Below, piece by piece: positions 44,321-53,611 of a DNA stretch of 64,000 nucleotides. The translations under genes were made by a program, and so were the position numbers. Every line of letters begins with the position of its first letter. The first letter of the stretch is position 1. The notes beneath the pieces were generated by a model. That model was given only the letters and a program-made list of their open reading frames with translations. It was not told the origin of the DNA and did no database searches. Location: positions 1-64,000 of the forward strand of contig JAISJR010000054.1 in assembly GCA_031261425.1 (NCBI GenBank), in the 5' to 3' direction. Origin of the DNA: Planctomycetota bacterium (GTDB lineage Bacteria > Planctomycetota > SZUA-567).

Positions 44321-45268
44321 ATGAGCAAAAAATATGTGGTCGGGATTGATTTGGGCGGCACCAACGCGCGCGCGGCGGCGGTGGACCGCGACCTGCATAT
44401 CGCGGCGCGCAATCGTTGCTCGACGCCGGCGGCGGACGGTTTTGCGGCGGTGATGCGGTCGCTCGCGCAATTGACGGACGATATGTTGCGCGACGCCAAA
44501 ATCGACAAAAGCGAAGTCGGCGGCTTGTGCGTCGCGTGTCCCGGACCGCTCGACGGCGACCAAGGAATTGTGATTCACGCGCCAAATCTGCAATGGTTTG
44601 ACGTGCCGGTCGTCAAAACGCTCGGCGACTTGACCGGACTGAAAACCATTTTGGAAAACGACGCCAACGCGGCGGGTTACGGCGAATTTATCGCCGGCGC
44701 CGGCAAGGGCGCGCAAACGATGATAATGATGACGCTCGGCACCGGCGTCGGCGGCGCGGTCGTCATCGACGGACAATTGCGGCGCGGTCCGTCGTGGACG
44801 GGCGGCGAACTCGGACACACCGTAATTCTCGACGGCGGGCGGCAATGCGCCTGCGGACAACGCGGTTGCCTCGAGGCCTACGCCTCCGCCACTTCGACCG
44901 TCGGGCGTTTTGTGGAAGCGCGCCAAGCGGGCAGTCCGTCGAGTTTGACGGCGGCGGCGGTTTCGTGCCGCGAAATTTTTACCGCCGCGAAAGCGGGCGA
45001 CGAACTCGCGAAAGAAATTGTCGCCGGAACGGCGCATTACATCGCGGTCGCCGCGTCGAATTTGGCGAATTTGCTCAATCCCGACCGGTTGGTGATTAGC
45101 GGCGGACCGATTCAAGCCGGCGATTTTCTGTTCGACCAAATTCGCGCCGAATACGTCAATCGCCCCTTTACCCGCCCCGTCCGACATATGCAGATTTTAC
45201 CCGCGACGTTGGGCGAAGACGCCGGCGTCGTCGGCGCCGCCGGTTGCGCGTTGCGGCTGTTGGGGTAA
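44321..45268 (+). CDS. ROK-family sugar kinase, glucokinase-like
   Basis: A 315-residue cytoplasmic kinase. The phosphate loop is GIDLGGTNARAAAVD at residue 8; the catalytic base region is LENDANAAGYGE; the ROK zinc site is ELGHTVILDGG followed by CACGQRGCLEAYAS near residue 175. These fit glucokinase or a related hexose kinase. AAAGGG lies before the ATG. It sits between a sugar-binding protein gene and manA, supporting a hexose-use cluster. A terminator follows at 45307-45341. Confidence 0.93.
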   Translation: MSKKYVVGIDLGGTNARAAAVDRDLHIAARNRCSTPAADGFAAVMRSLAQLTDDMLRDAKIDKSEVGGLCVACPGPLDGDQGIVIHAPNLQWFDVPVVKTLGDLTGLKTILENDANAAGYGEFIAGAGKGAQTMIMMTLGTGVGGAVVIDGQLRRGPSWTGGELGHTVILDGGRQCACGQRGCLEAYASATSTVGRFVEARQAGSPSSLTAAAVSCREIFTAAKAGDELAKEIVAGTAHYIAVAASNLANLLNPDRLVISGGPIQAGDFLFDQIRAEYVNRPFTRPVRHMQILPATLGEDAGVVGAAGCALRLLG

Positions 45269-45306
45269 AAATCAACTACGAATTACGATTAAAAATTACG
45301 AATCAG

Positions 45307-45343
45307 AAACCCCACAAAGGCGTGAGTCCGAGTGGGGTTTTGT
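45307..45343 (+). terminator. Intrinsic terminator of the ROK kinase gene
   Basis: AAACCCCAC (45307-45315) pairs with GTGGGGTTT (45332-45340) and runs into TTGTT, 38 bases after the stop codon. Confidence 0.75.
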
Positions 45344-45506
45344 TAGACCTGTTCTAAACCTACGAGTGAGCAAATTTCCGTGTCTAAGTTTTCGTTTCGC
45401 CAGAAAAAATGACGAAGCCATACCGAGAGTATTGCGAGGAATTTTGACGTAGCGAAACGGAAAATTAGCCGAAAATTTGCCGCGAATTGGTTGTCGAACA
45501 GGTCTA
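45344..45506. repeat. Family H element, complete copy
   Basis: A 163-bp element with 11-base inverted ends TAGACCTGTTC and GAACAGGTCTA; the interior right 120 bp match the partial copy at 1-130. Confidence 0.8.
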
Positions 45507-45543
45507 TTCCCCCGCTAAACCCTTCACGTAACGGAGTCCGCCG

Positions 45544-46347
45544 ATGCTGAAACTGCAACCGTTTATTTCGGAAAAAATTTGGGGCTATGAACGTTGGTTG
45601 GTCTCCGACCATCCGCACGGGTGCGCGAGCGTGGAACTCGACACCGCCGGCAAAATTCCCGCCGGCGCGTCGTTGGCAAGCGTTACCGGCGGCAAATATC
45701 CGTTGCTCATCAAAGTAATTCAAGCCAACGAAACGCTGTCGGTGCAGGTGCATCCCGACGACGATTACGCCGGCAAACACGAAAATTCACGCGGCAAATC
45801 CGAAGGGTGGTTTGTCCTGCAAGCGGCGGCGGACGCTTCGCTCGTCGCCGGTTTCAACGGCAAGCCCGACGCGGCAACATTACGCGCGGCAATCAACGAA
45901 AACCGGCTTGACGGTTATTTGCGCTCGGCGGCGGTGCGGCGCGGCGACTGGCTGTATATTCCGGCGGGCTTGGTGCACGCGATTGGCGGCGGAATGCGAT
46001 TGTTGGAAATTCAGGAATCGAGCGACGTTACTTATCGCTTGTATGATTGGGGGCGCGGGCGCGACGTGCATATCGACCGCGGCTTGGCGGTCATCAAGGA
46101 TTTATCGTCGTCGCCGGTCGCCGTCGCCAAATTTGAATGTCCTTATTTCACGTGGGATATTATTAACGGCGAAACGTTCGCCGGCGCGGACGGCGAAGTG
46201 TTGTTCGTGCTGAACGGCGCAGGATTTTTGCGCGGCGCCACCGGCGCGGAAATTCCGGCGCGCGCCGAAGACGCTTTTTATTGTCCCGCCGCCGAAAAAA
46301 TTTCCCGGCGCGGCGATATAACCGTAATGCGGATTCGCGCGCGGTAA
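45544..46347 (+). CDS. manA: Mannose-6-phosphate isomerase, class I
   Basis: A 267-residue zinc enzyme interconverting mannose 6-phosphate and fructose 6-phosphate. It begins LKLQPFISEKIWGYERWLVS and has the zinc motif LSVQVHPDDDYA near residue 62 and YIPAGLVHAIGGGMRLLEIQ near 140, then SSDVTYRLYDWGR. This is the short bacterial type seen in Bacillus and PVC genomes. It follows a ROK kinase and may share in hexose use. A GTAACGGAG stretch about 9 bases upstream provides the ribosome site. Confidence 0.95.
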   Translation: MLKLQPFISEKIWGYERWLVSDHPHGCASVELDTAGKIPAGASLASVTGGKYPLLIKVIQANETLSVQVHPDDDYAGKHENSRGKSEGWFVLQAAADASLVAGFNGKPDAATLRAAINENRLDGYLRSAAVRRGDWLYIPAGLVHAIGGGMRLLEIQESSDVTYRLYDWGRGRDVHIDRGLAVIKDLSSSPVAVAKFECPYFTWDIINGETFAGADGEVLFVLNGAGFLRGATGAEIPARAEDAFYCPAAEKISRRGDITVMRIRAR

Positions 46348-46375
46348 TTTTTTAGCGTTTAGAGTAGGGCAAATT

Positions 46376-46672
46376 TCGACCATTGCGTCCCTAACGGGAC
46401 GCGACTTTATGGCGGCGACGTTTCTACCGACAGATTGCCCCTAACGGGGCAAACAACCGATTAGTTCGATATTCGGATAGGTTCTTAATCTCAACTTTCA
46501 ATCCTGAACTTTCAACGTTCAAATCTCAACTCTCAATCGCCGTTGCCGAACTTTGGCGGCGGCGATTGCGCCGAGCGGTTTAATTATCAAAATTACGCGC
46601 CGCTGTGCGCCCCGCGAATCTGAAAATCAAACTCCACAATTTTTAATTTTTAATTTTGAATTTTTAATTGAT
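46376..46672. repeat. Mixed hairpin and half-repeat region before the activase gene
   Basis: Hairpins GCGTCCCTAACGGGACGC and TGCCCCTAACGGGGCA, then family B right-arm words (46490-46535) and family A right-arm words (46630-46672). No gene seen. Confidence 0.65.
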
Positions 46673-46702
46673 TGGTTCCCTCGCCATAAAAGGAAAATCG
46701 CT

Positions 46703-49700
46703 ATGTCTTATCTTGGAATTGATGTCGGCAGTATCGGGTTGAGTTTGACGCTACTTGACGACGCCGGAAAAATTTTGCGGCAGGAATACGCGCGGCATCA
46801 CGGCGCGCCGGCGACTTGCTTGCAGGAAACGCTGAAAAAATTCGACCTCGCCGCCATCACCGGCGTCGTCCGCACCGGTAGCGGCGGCGAAAATTTGCCG
46901 GTCGGCGGCGTGTATATCGACTCTATCGTCGCCGGCGTCGAAGGCGCGAAACAACTTGTCCCCGCCGTCCGCAATATCATCTACATCGGCGGCGGCTCGT
47001 TCTCGCTGACGCAACTTGACGAACACGGCAAATACCATTCGTCGCGCATCAACTCCGCCTGCGCCTCCGGCACCGGCGCGTTTCTCGACCAACAGGCGTT
47101 GCGCCTGCAAGTGCCGCCGGAGGAACTCGCCGAACGCGCCGGCGCGTATCAAAAACGTCCGCCGAGCGTCGCGACGCGGTGCGCCGTGTTCGCCAAAAGC
47201 GATATGATTCACTTGCAACAAGAGGGCTTTTCCGTCGAAGCCATCGCCGCCGGTTTATGCGCGGGACTCGGCAATTCGACCGTGGACGGCTTGCTCGGCG
47301 GACGGACGCTGTCCGGCAAAACCGCCGTCATCGGCGGCGTCGCAAAAAATAAAATCGTCATCAACGCCATCGGCGAAAAACTTGGGAGTCCGGTGACTGT
47401 TCCCGACCGCCCCGAACTGGTGAACTCGCTCGGCGCGGCATTGGTCGCCCGCGAAAACCGCGGTCTCGGCGGCGTTACGCTGAACGCTCTGCGCGTCGAG
47501 GACGACACGCAAAAACGCAGTTTCCTCCGCCCGCCGCTCCAACTCGTGTTGAGTAAATACCCCGCTATGAAAACCCATAAACACTGGGTCAACGCCGATA
47601 AATCCGAAATCGCAATCATAAAACCGGCAAGCGGCAAAATCCGCGTCGCGCTCGGCATCGACATCGGCTCGACCTCGACGAAAGCGCTCGTCCTCGACGA
47701 CAAAAAAGAAGTCGTCGGCTGGATTTACCGCAAGACCGCGGGCGACCCGATTCGCGCCGTCCAACTGTTGTTCAAGGCGTTCAGCGAAATGGAGCGCGAG
47801 GGCGGATTTACGCTTGACGTGCGCGGCGTCGGCACGACGGGGTCGGGGCGCAAAATGATTGGCGCGTTAATCGGCGCGGATTTGGCGATGAACGAAATCA
47901 CCGCGCACGCCGAAGCGGCGGCGTTTATCGACCCGCTGGTGGACACGATTATCGAACTCGGCGGGCAGGACGCGAAATTCACGCAACTGCAAAACGGGAT
48001 GGTCTATAATTCGATTATGAATTACGTCTGCGCCGCCGGCACCGGCAGTTTCGTCGAGGAACAGGCGCTGAAACTCGGTATTCCGCTGGAAGAATACGCC
48101 GACCGCGTGATGGGACAGGAATGTCCGCAGACCTCCGACCGTTGCACCGTGTATATGGAGCGCGACCTCGATATTTTACTGGCGCGCGGTTGGACGCGCG
48201 AGCAAGTCGCGGCGGCGGTGCTACATTCCGTCCGCGACAATTATCTGAACAAAGTCGTCGGCGGCTTGCAAATCGGCGAGCATATTTATTTTCAGGGCGC
48301 GACGGCGCGCAATCGCGGGCTGGTCGCGGCGTTTGAAGTCGAATTGCAAAAGCCGATTGCGGTCAGCGAATTTTGCCACGTTACCGGCGCGCTCGGTATG
48401 TGTTTGCTCGCGCAAGACCGCGTGCCGGAAGAGCAAAAATCGGCGAAATTCGTCGGCTTCAAATTCGCCGACGAAAAAGTCAGCGTCGATTACGAGACCT
48501 GCGAACTCTGCCACAACCGCTGTAATTTGTCGCTCATCAAAACCGGCGCCGGAACGCTGGCGTGGGGTTTGAAATGCGGGCGCGATTACCGCGAGCAAAA
48601 AGTCCGCGCCAAGCCGAATGAAAATTTTTCGTTCTGGCGGGAGCGCGAAATCGCGTGGGCGAAACCGCTGAAACCGGCGGGCGCGTTCGGGCGGCGCGTC
48701 GGCGTTTTGCGGTCGCTCGGCACGTATGGCTATTATCCGTTTTGGAATACGTTTTTGACCGAACTCGGTTGCACCGTCGTGTTGAGCGGACGCTCGACCG
48801 AAGAGGTAATGCGCGCCGGCAAGGAAGTCGTGCAAGCCGAATACTGCGCGCCGGTGGTGATGAGCCACGGACACGCGAAATTGATGCTCGACGCCGACCA
48901 GGTCGATTACGTTCTTGTGCCGCATATGTTGCGCGAGCCGGTGCCGGCGGGCTTCACCGACGCGCATTTTTGTTGCTACGTGCAAGCGCATCCGGCGGTG
49001 TTGCGGGCGGCGGAGGGTTTGCCGTGGGGCGATAAATTGCTCGCGCCGCTGATGCAGTTTAATCTCGACGAACGGCAACAAGTGCGGGACTTGACCGCCG
49101 CGCTGTCCGCGCCGCTCGGCGTAAATAGTGAAAAAATCACGGCGGCGTTGCGGCGGGCGAAAACGGCGCAGGCGGAATTTTTGGCGAAAGCGCGGGAACT
49201 CGGCGCGGCGGCGGAGCGGCAGTTGGAGGCGCAAAATCAGTTGGGCATCGTCTGCATCGGGCGTCCGTATAACACGGTGGATTTCGGGATGACGTTGGAA
49301 TTGCCGCGCAAAATCGCCGAAATGGGCTATCCGGTGATTTATCAAGACCAGATTCCATTTGCCGTGAACGCGCTGTTGCCGGAATACAACAATATGTATT
49401 GGCATTACGGGCAGAAAATTTTGGCGGCGGCGAAATACGTCGCCGAACACCCGCGCTGGTTCCCGATTTATTTTACCAATTTTATGTGCGGACCGGACAG
49501 TTACATTCTGACGTATTTCAAGGAAATAATGAGCGGGACGCGCAACGTCGAGACGCATAGCGTCAAGACGCGCGGCGCCGAGATGGACGGCGGCGAGCGC
49601 GATGCGGCGGACAAGTCGGGCAAGCCGTATTTGATTTTGCAATTCGACGGACACGGCGCCGACGCGGGCTACCTAACGCGCATCGAAGCGGCGCTCGAAA

Positions 49701-49756
49701 GTTTCCACCACTACTCCAAAATCCCGCGCCCGAACGTGGCGGTGAATGCGGATTAA
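46703..49756 (+). CDS. 2-hydroxyacyl-CoA dehydratase activase-type protein (tandem BadF/BadG ATPase domains)
   Basis: A 1017-residue protein. Two ASKHA ATPase domains occur in tandem, starting YLGIDVGSIGLSLTLLDD (residue 3) and VALGIDIGSTSTKALVLDD (near 317), with cysteine motifs SACASGTGAFLDQQA and YVCAAGTGSFVEEQA that in activases hold a shared [4Fe-4S] cluster. The rest (DUF2229-type, VGVLRSLGTYGYYPFWNTF, then dehydratase-like GRPYNTVDFGMTLELPRKIA) contains many cysteines. Homologues are oxygen-sensitive ATP-driven electron donors. About 30 residues near 950 (VETHSVKTRGAEMDGGERD) form an insertion built from 15-bp units. The ATG at 46703 follows AAAAGGAAAA. Substrate is unknown. Confidence 0.9.
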   Translation: MSYLGIDVGSIGLSLTLLDDAGKILRQEYARHHGAPATCLQETLKKFDLAAITGVVRTGSGGENLPVGGVYIDSIVAGVEGAKQLVPAVRNIIYIGGGSFSLTQLDEHGKYHSSRINSACASGTGAFLDQQALRLQVPPEELAERAGAYQKRPPSVATRCAVFAKSDMIHLQQEGFSVEAIAAGLCAGLGNSTVDGLLGGRTLSGKTAVIGGVAKNKIVINAIGEKLGSPVTVPDRPELVNSLGAALVARENRGLGGVTLNALRVEDDTQKRSFLRPPLQLVLSKYPAMKTHKHWVNADKSEIAIIKPASGKIRVALGIDIGSTSTKALVLDDKKEVVGWIYRKTAGDPIRAVQLLFKAFSEMEREGGFTLDVRGVGTTGSGRKMIGALIGADLAMNEITAHAEAAAFIDPLVDTIIELGGQDAKFTQLQNGMVYNSIMNYVCAAGTGSFVEEQALKLGIPLEEYADRVMGQECPQTSDRCTVYMERDLDILLARGWTREQVAAAVLHSVRDNYLNKVVGGLQIGEHIYFQGATARNRGLVAAFEVELQKPIAVSEFCHVTGALGMCLLAQDRVPEEQKSAKFVGFKFADEKVSVDYETCELCHNRCNLSLIKTGAGTLAWGLKCGRDYREQKVRAKPNENFSFWREREIAWAKPLKPAGAFGRRVGVLRSLGTYGYYPFWNTFLTELGCTVVLSGRSTEEVMRAGKEVVQAEYCAPVVMSHGHAKLMLDADQVDYVLVPHMLREPVPAGFTDAHFCCYVQAHPAVLRAAEGLPWGDKLLAPLMQFNLDERQQVRDLTAALSAPLGVNSEKITAALRRAKTAQAEFLAKARELGAAAERQLEAQNQLGIVCIGRPYNTVDFGMTLELPRKIAEMGYPVIYQDQIPFAVNALLPEYNNMYWHYGQKILAAAKYVAEHPRWFPIYFTNFMCGPDSYILTYFKEIMSGTRNVETHSVKTRGAEMDGGERDAADKSGKPYLILQFDGHGADAGYLTRIEAALESFHHYSKIPRPNVAVNAD
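49546..49575 (-). repeat. 15-bp units inside the activase gene, reverse orientation
   Basis: Two adjacent 15-base units; the second reads CCGCGCGTCTTGACG on the minus strand and shares GCGCGTCTTGACG with the tsaB repeat. They encode VETHS VKTRG in an apparent loop insertion. Confidence 0.65.
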
Positions 49757-49891
49757 GCGATTTGCAGTAGCCGCCGCTTTTTTTACCATTATGCTTCGTT
49801 TGGTTATTTTTACGCCGCGAATGCGCGTCTCGGACGCGCCGCCGCCGCGATTTGTCAAACGCGCGTCATCTTTTCAAGCGGAGCGACTAAC

Positions 49892-52800
49892 GTGAGTTGG
49901 AAGCCGATATTAAAGCAAAATTACCGCCAACTGATTTTTATCTGGTTGGCGTTTTTGGCGTTGGCGGCGGTCGGCTATTTCTTCGCCGGACGGATGATGC
50001 GGGCGCAACTGACGGCGAACGCCCACGAGATGCTCCGCACCATCGAAGCCAACATCAGGACCTCGCTCCATCAACCCGAAGCGGCGTTGACCGCCGTCGC
50101 GTTCGCCGTGCGAACGATGCTCGACCGCGGCGCCCCGCAAGGCGAAATCCTTGAATACTTGCTCGGTATCACCGATTGGTATCTGGCGCGCGAAGAGAAT
50201 CTCCTCGGTTTCAACGGTCTTTACGGCATCGTGCGCGGCGAATATCTCGACGGACTGGGCTGGAACCCGCCCGCCGATTATGTGCCGAGCGAACGCCCGT
50301 GGCATCGCGTCGCGTTGGAAAAAACCGGCGAGGTCGGCATTAGCCAGCCGTATATCGACGCGGAAACCGGACAGCCGGTGGTTTCGATCGCTCTCGCGTC
50401 GATGCGCGAGGGCGAGTATGTGGTCGCGCTCGACGTTTTATTACGCAAACTTTCGGCGTATGTAACCTCCGTGCGCCTTGCCGAGGGCGGCTACGGTTTT
50501 CTGTTGGACAAGAACTTGGCGTTTATCGCGCATCCCAACCCAAGATACGCCGGCAAACCGCTCCGCCAAATTTCTCCCGAACACGCGGTCGTCGCCGATA
50601 AACTGCAAACCGCGACGAGCGTGGATGCGTGGTTGTCCAAGACCCCCGACGGCACGGAATATGTGATTTTTTTGCGGCGGAACAACGAGCAAGGTTGGTA
50701 TATCGGTTTGGCGACGCCGGTCGCGAGTTATTATAGCGACGTGCGGCGTTTGGCGCTGACGCTGACCGTTGCCGGATTGATATTGGTCTTGGCGTTGTCG
50801 GCGGTGGTGATGCGGTTGCGCGCGACGCAGGCGCGCGCGGAGGAAAAAAGCCGCGCGAAAACCGTATTTTTAGCGCGAATGAGCCACGAAATCCGCACGC
50901 CGATGAACGCGATTTTAGGAATGAGCGAACTCGCCCTGCGCGACTACGGAACGCCGGCGGCGCGGGACTGTATCCGCGACATCAAGGTGTCCGGCGAGAA
51001 TCTGCTCGCCATCATCAACGATATTTTGGACTTCTCGAAAGCCGAATCCGGCAACTTCACCATCAACCCCGCCGCTTACGCCGCCGCCTCGCTGTTCAAC
51101 GACGTGCTGGTGATTATTCGGATGCGCCTCGCCGAAAAAAATCTGGACTTCATCACCGCCGTCGCGCCGGAAATTCCCGCCACGCTCGTCGGCGACGTGG
51201 CGCGCGTCCGGCAGGTCTTGCTCAACGTGCTGTCCAACGCGGTGAAATACACGGCGTCCGGTTTTATCAAATTTGCCGCCGCCTGCGATTTTTTAACGTC
51301 CGGCAAGGCGCGGCTGACTTTTGTCGTCGGCGACAGCGGCGTCGGGATTAAGCCGGAGGACTTGCCCAATCTGTTCGGCGATTTCGTGCGGGTGGACGAA
51401 AAAGCCAACGTCGGCATCGAAGGCGCCGGCTTGGGCTTGGCAATCGCCCGCCAACTCTGCCGGCGGATGGGCGGCGACATTACGGTCGAAAGCGTCTATG
51501 GCAAAGGTAGCGTCTTCACCGCCACGCTGATACAGAACTACGAGAACAATTTGCCGCTCGGCAACCTTGGAGCCCACGCCGTCGCCGAGAAAAGCGGTAG
51601 CGCGCGGTTCACTATGCCGACCGCGCGGGTGCTGATTGTCGATGACATCGCGACGAATCTAAAAATTGTCCAAGGTCTGCTCGCGCCGTTTGCGATGCGG
51701 TTTGACGTCGCGAACAGCGGGCGGCAGGCGATTGACCTCGCGCGGCGAAACGCTTACGACCTGATTTTGATGGACCATATGATGCCGGAAATGGACGGCA
51801 TTGAGGCGACGCGGCAAATCCGCAAACTCGGCAACGAGTCGCGGAAAGTCCCGATTATCGCGCTGACCGCCAACGCCGTCGCCGGTATGCGGGAAGTATT
51901 TTTAAGCCACGGTTTCAACGGTTATTTGAGCAAGCCGATTGAACTCGACAAATTAAACGCCGTCGTCGAAAATTGGATTCCCCGCGCCAAGCGCGTCGCC
52001 CCAAGAACGGTGATTACTCCGTCCCCGCCGACCGACGCGATAGTCGCGCCCAATACGACCAATACGACCAACGCGCCGCGTCCCGACGCTACGCGTCCCG
52101 ACGTTGCGCGTCCCGAAAATCCGCCCGCCGACCCGCTCGCCGGTCTTGCCGTCGCGCTGGCGGGGAAAATCGACGTCGCCGCCGGTCTGCGCGGCACCGG
52201 CAACAAGCCGGCGTTTTATTTAGATATTTTGGACACTTACGCCGAGGACGCGAAAGCGCGGCTGACGAAACTTTTCGCCCCCGCGACGGACGCGGAATGG
52301 AAAAGTTTTATCACGCACGTCCACGCCTTGAAAAGCGCTTCGGCAAGCGTCGGCGCGGCGAAAATTTCGGCGGCGGCGAAGGAATTGGAAAACGCCGGTC
52401 GCGGCGGCGACGCGGCTTTTATTCAAGCGAATTTGCCGGCGTTCACGACGGAATTAGCGGCGGTCGCCGCGGCGATTAGCGCGGCGTTGTCGTCCGACAA
52501 GTCGCCGGCGCCCGCCGAGTCGCCCGCCGAGCCAAACGCCGTCGCCGCGACGAATACGCGCCGCCTGCTTCTCGTCGATGACAATCCCACCAATTTAGAG
52601 GTCGGGCGGGGGGCGCTCGCCGAGGTTTATGAAGTTCTCACCGCGCCGTCCGCCGCGCAAATGTTTGCGTTGCTCAAACAAACCGCCGTCGATTTGATTT
52701 TGCTCGATGTCGATATGCCGGAAATGGACGGCTACGCGGCGATAAAAATTCTGAAAAACGACGAAGCCACGCGGAACATACCGGTAATTTTCCTCTCCGC

Positions 52801-53611
52801 GCAAACCGACCACGCCAGCGAATTGTCCGGGCTGTCGCTCGGCGCGCTCGACTACGTGTCCAAGCCGTTTTCACCGCCGCTCCTGCGCAAGCGCCTCGAA
52901 CTGCATTTGCGAATGAACGACGTCAACAATTATTTGCAAACGATGGTCGCCGAAAAAACCCAGAACGTAACGCGCCTGCAAAATAAAATTCTCCAAACCG
53001 TGGCGAATTTGGTCGAATACCGCGACGGCGAAACCGGCGACCATATCGAGCGCACGCAACGGGTGTTGGAAATTTTAGTGCGGGCGATGCTGGCGGAGGG
53101 CGTGTATCGCGCGGAAGCCGCCGGTTGGGACATCGACTTGTTGTTGCAATCGTCGCAGTTGCACGATGTCGGCAAAATCGCCATCAAAGACAGCATTTTG
53201 CAAAAGCCGGGGAAACTGACGGCGGCGGAATTCGAGGAAATGAAAAAACACGCCAGGTTCGGCGTGGATATTGTCGAGCGCATCGGCGCGGGCGACGGTA
53301 GCGAATTTCTCGGCTACGCGAAAATTTTCGCCGGCGCGCATCACGAAAAATGGGACGGCACCGGCTATCCGGCGGGTTTGCGCGGCGAGGAAATTCCCCT
53401 GCTTGGTCGGTTGATGGCGATTGCCGATGTCTATGACGCGCTGACTTCGGAACGCCCCTACAAAAAACCGTTCAGCCATTCAGAGGCGGTCGGGATTATT
53501 CTCGACGGCGACGGCAAACATTTCGACCCCGTGCTGGTGCGGCTGTTTATGCGCCACAAAGACGAGTTAAGCGCCGGTTTGTCCTCCACGGGGGGGGGGG
53601 GGGTAAATTAA
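49892..53611 (+). CDS. Sensor histidine kinase fused to REC, Hpt, REC and HD-GYP domains
   Basis: A 1239-residue protein holding a whole phosphorelay and its output. GTG start with GGAG upstream. Helix 1 (15-35), Cache-like sensor, helix 2 (about 292-312), HisKA histidine in [15 protein letters not shown] (near 332), HATPase (NVLSNAVKYTASG; GAGLGLAIARQL), REC1 (about 577-695, LILMDHMMPEMDG), linker with RPDATRPDVARP repeats, Hpt (HVHALKSASASVG near 808), REC2 (890-1010, LILLDVDMPEMDG), coiled helix, and HD-GYP with HDVGKIAIKDSI and HHEKWDGTGYPAG (near 1155), which hydrolyses cyclic di-GMP. The gene ends in a run of 14 G. Confidence 0.94.
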   Translation: MSWKPILKQNYRQLIFIWLAFLALAAVGYFFAGRMMRAQLTANAHEMLRTIEANIRTSLHQPEAALTAVAFAVRTMLDRGAPQGEILEYLLGITDWYLAREENLLGFNGLYGIVRGEYLDGLGWNPPADYVPSERPWHRVALEKTGEVGISQPYIDAETGQPVVSIALASMREGEYVVALDVLLRKLSAYVTSVRLAEGGYGFLLDKNLAFIAHPNPRYAGKPLRQISPEHAVVADKLQTATSVDAWLSKTPDGTEYVIFLRRNNEQGWYIGLATPVASYYSDVRRLALTLTVAGLILVLALSAVVMRLRATQARAEEKSRAKTVFLARMSHEIRTPMNAILGMSELALRDYGTPAARDCIRDIKVSGENLLAIINDILDFSKAESGNFTINPAAYAAASLFNDVLVIIRMRLAEKNLDFITAVAPEIPATLVGDVARVRQVLLNVLSNAVKYTASGFIKFAAACDFLTSGKARLTFVVGDSGVGIKPEDLPNLFGDFVRVDEKANVGIEGAGLGLAIARQLCRRMGGDITVESVYGKGSVFTATLIQNYENNLPLGNLGAHAVAEKSGSARFTMPTARVLIVDDIATNLKIVQGLLAPFAMRFDVANSGRQAIDLARRNAYDLILMDHMMPEMDGIEATRQIRKLGNESRKVPIIALTANAVAGMREVFLSHGFNGYLSKPIELDKLNAVVENWIPRAKRVAPRTVITPSPPTDAIVAPNTTNTTNAPRPDATRPDVARPENPPADPLAGLAVALAGKIDVAAGLRGTGNKPAFYLDILDTYAEDAKARLTKLFAPATDAEWKSFITHVHALKSASASVGAAKISAAAKELENAGRGGDAAFIQANLPAFTTELAAVAAAISAALSSDKSPAPAESPAEPNAVAATNTRRLLLVDDNPTNLEVGRGALAEVYEVLTAPSAAQMFALLKQTAVDLILLDVDMPEMDGYAAIKILKNDEATRNIPVIFLSAQTDHASELSGLSLGALDYVSKPFSPPLLRKRLELHLRMNDVNNYLQTMVAEKTQNVTRLQNKILQTVANLVEYRDGETGDHIERTQRVLEILVRAMLAEGVYRAEAAGWDIDLLLQSSQLHDVGKIAIKDSILQKPGKLTAAEFEEMKKHARFGVDIVERIGAGDGSEFLGYAKIFAGAHHEKWDGTGYPAGLRGEEIPLLGRLMAIADVYDALTSERPYKKPFSHSEAVGIILDGDGKHFDPVLVRLFMRHKDELSAGLSSTGGGGVN
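52081..52115 (+). repeat. 15-bp tandem units inside the kinase/HD-GYP gene
   Basis: TCCCGACGCTACGCG and TCCCGACGTTGCGCG are adjacent, followed by a degenerate third; the second differs from the tsaB unit at three of 15 positions. They encode RPDAT RPDVA RPE in the linker before Hpt, after two copies of AATACGACC. Confidence 0.75.
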
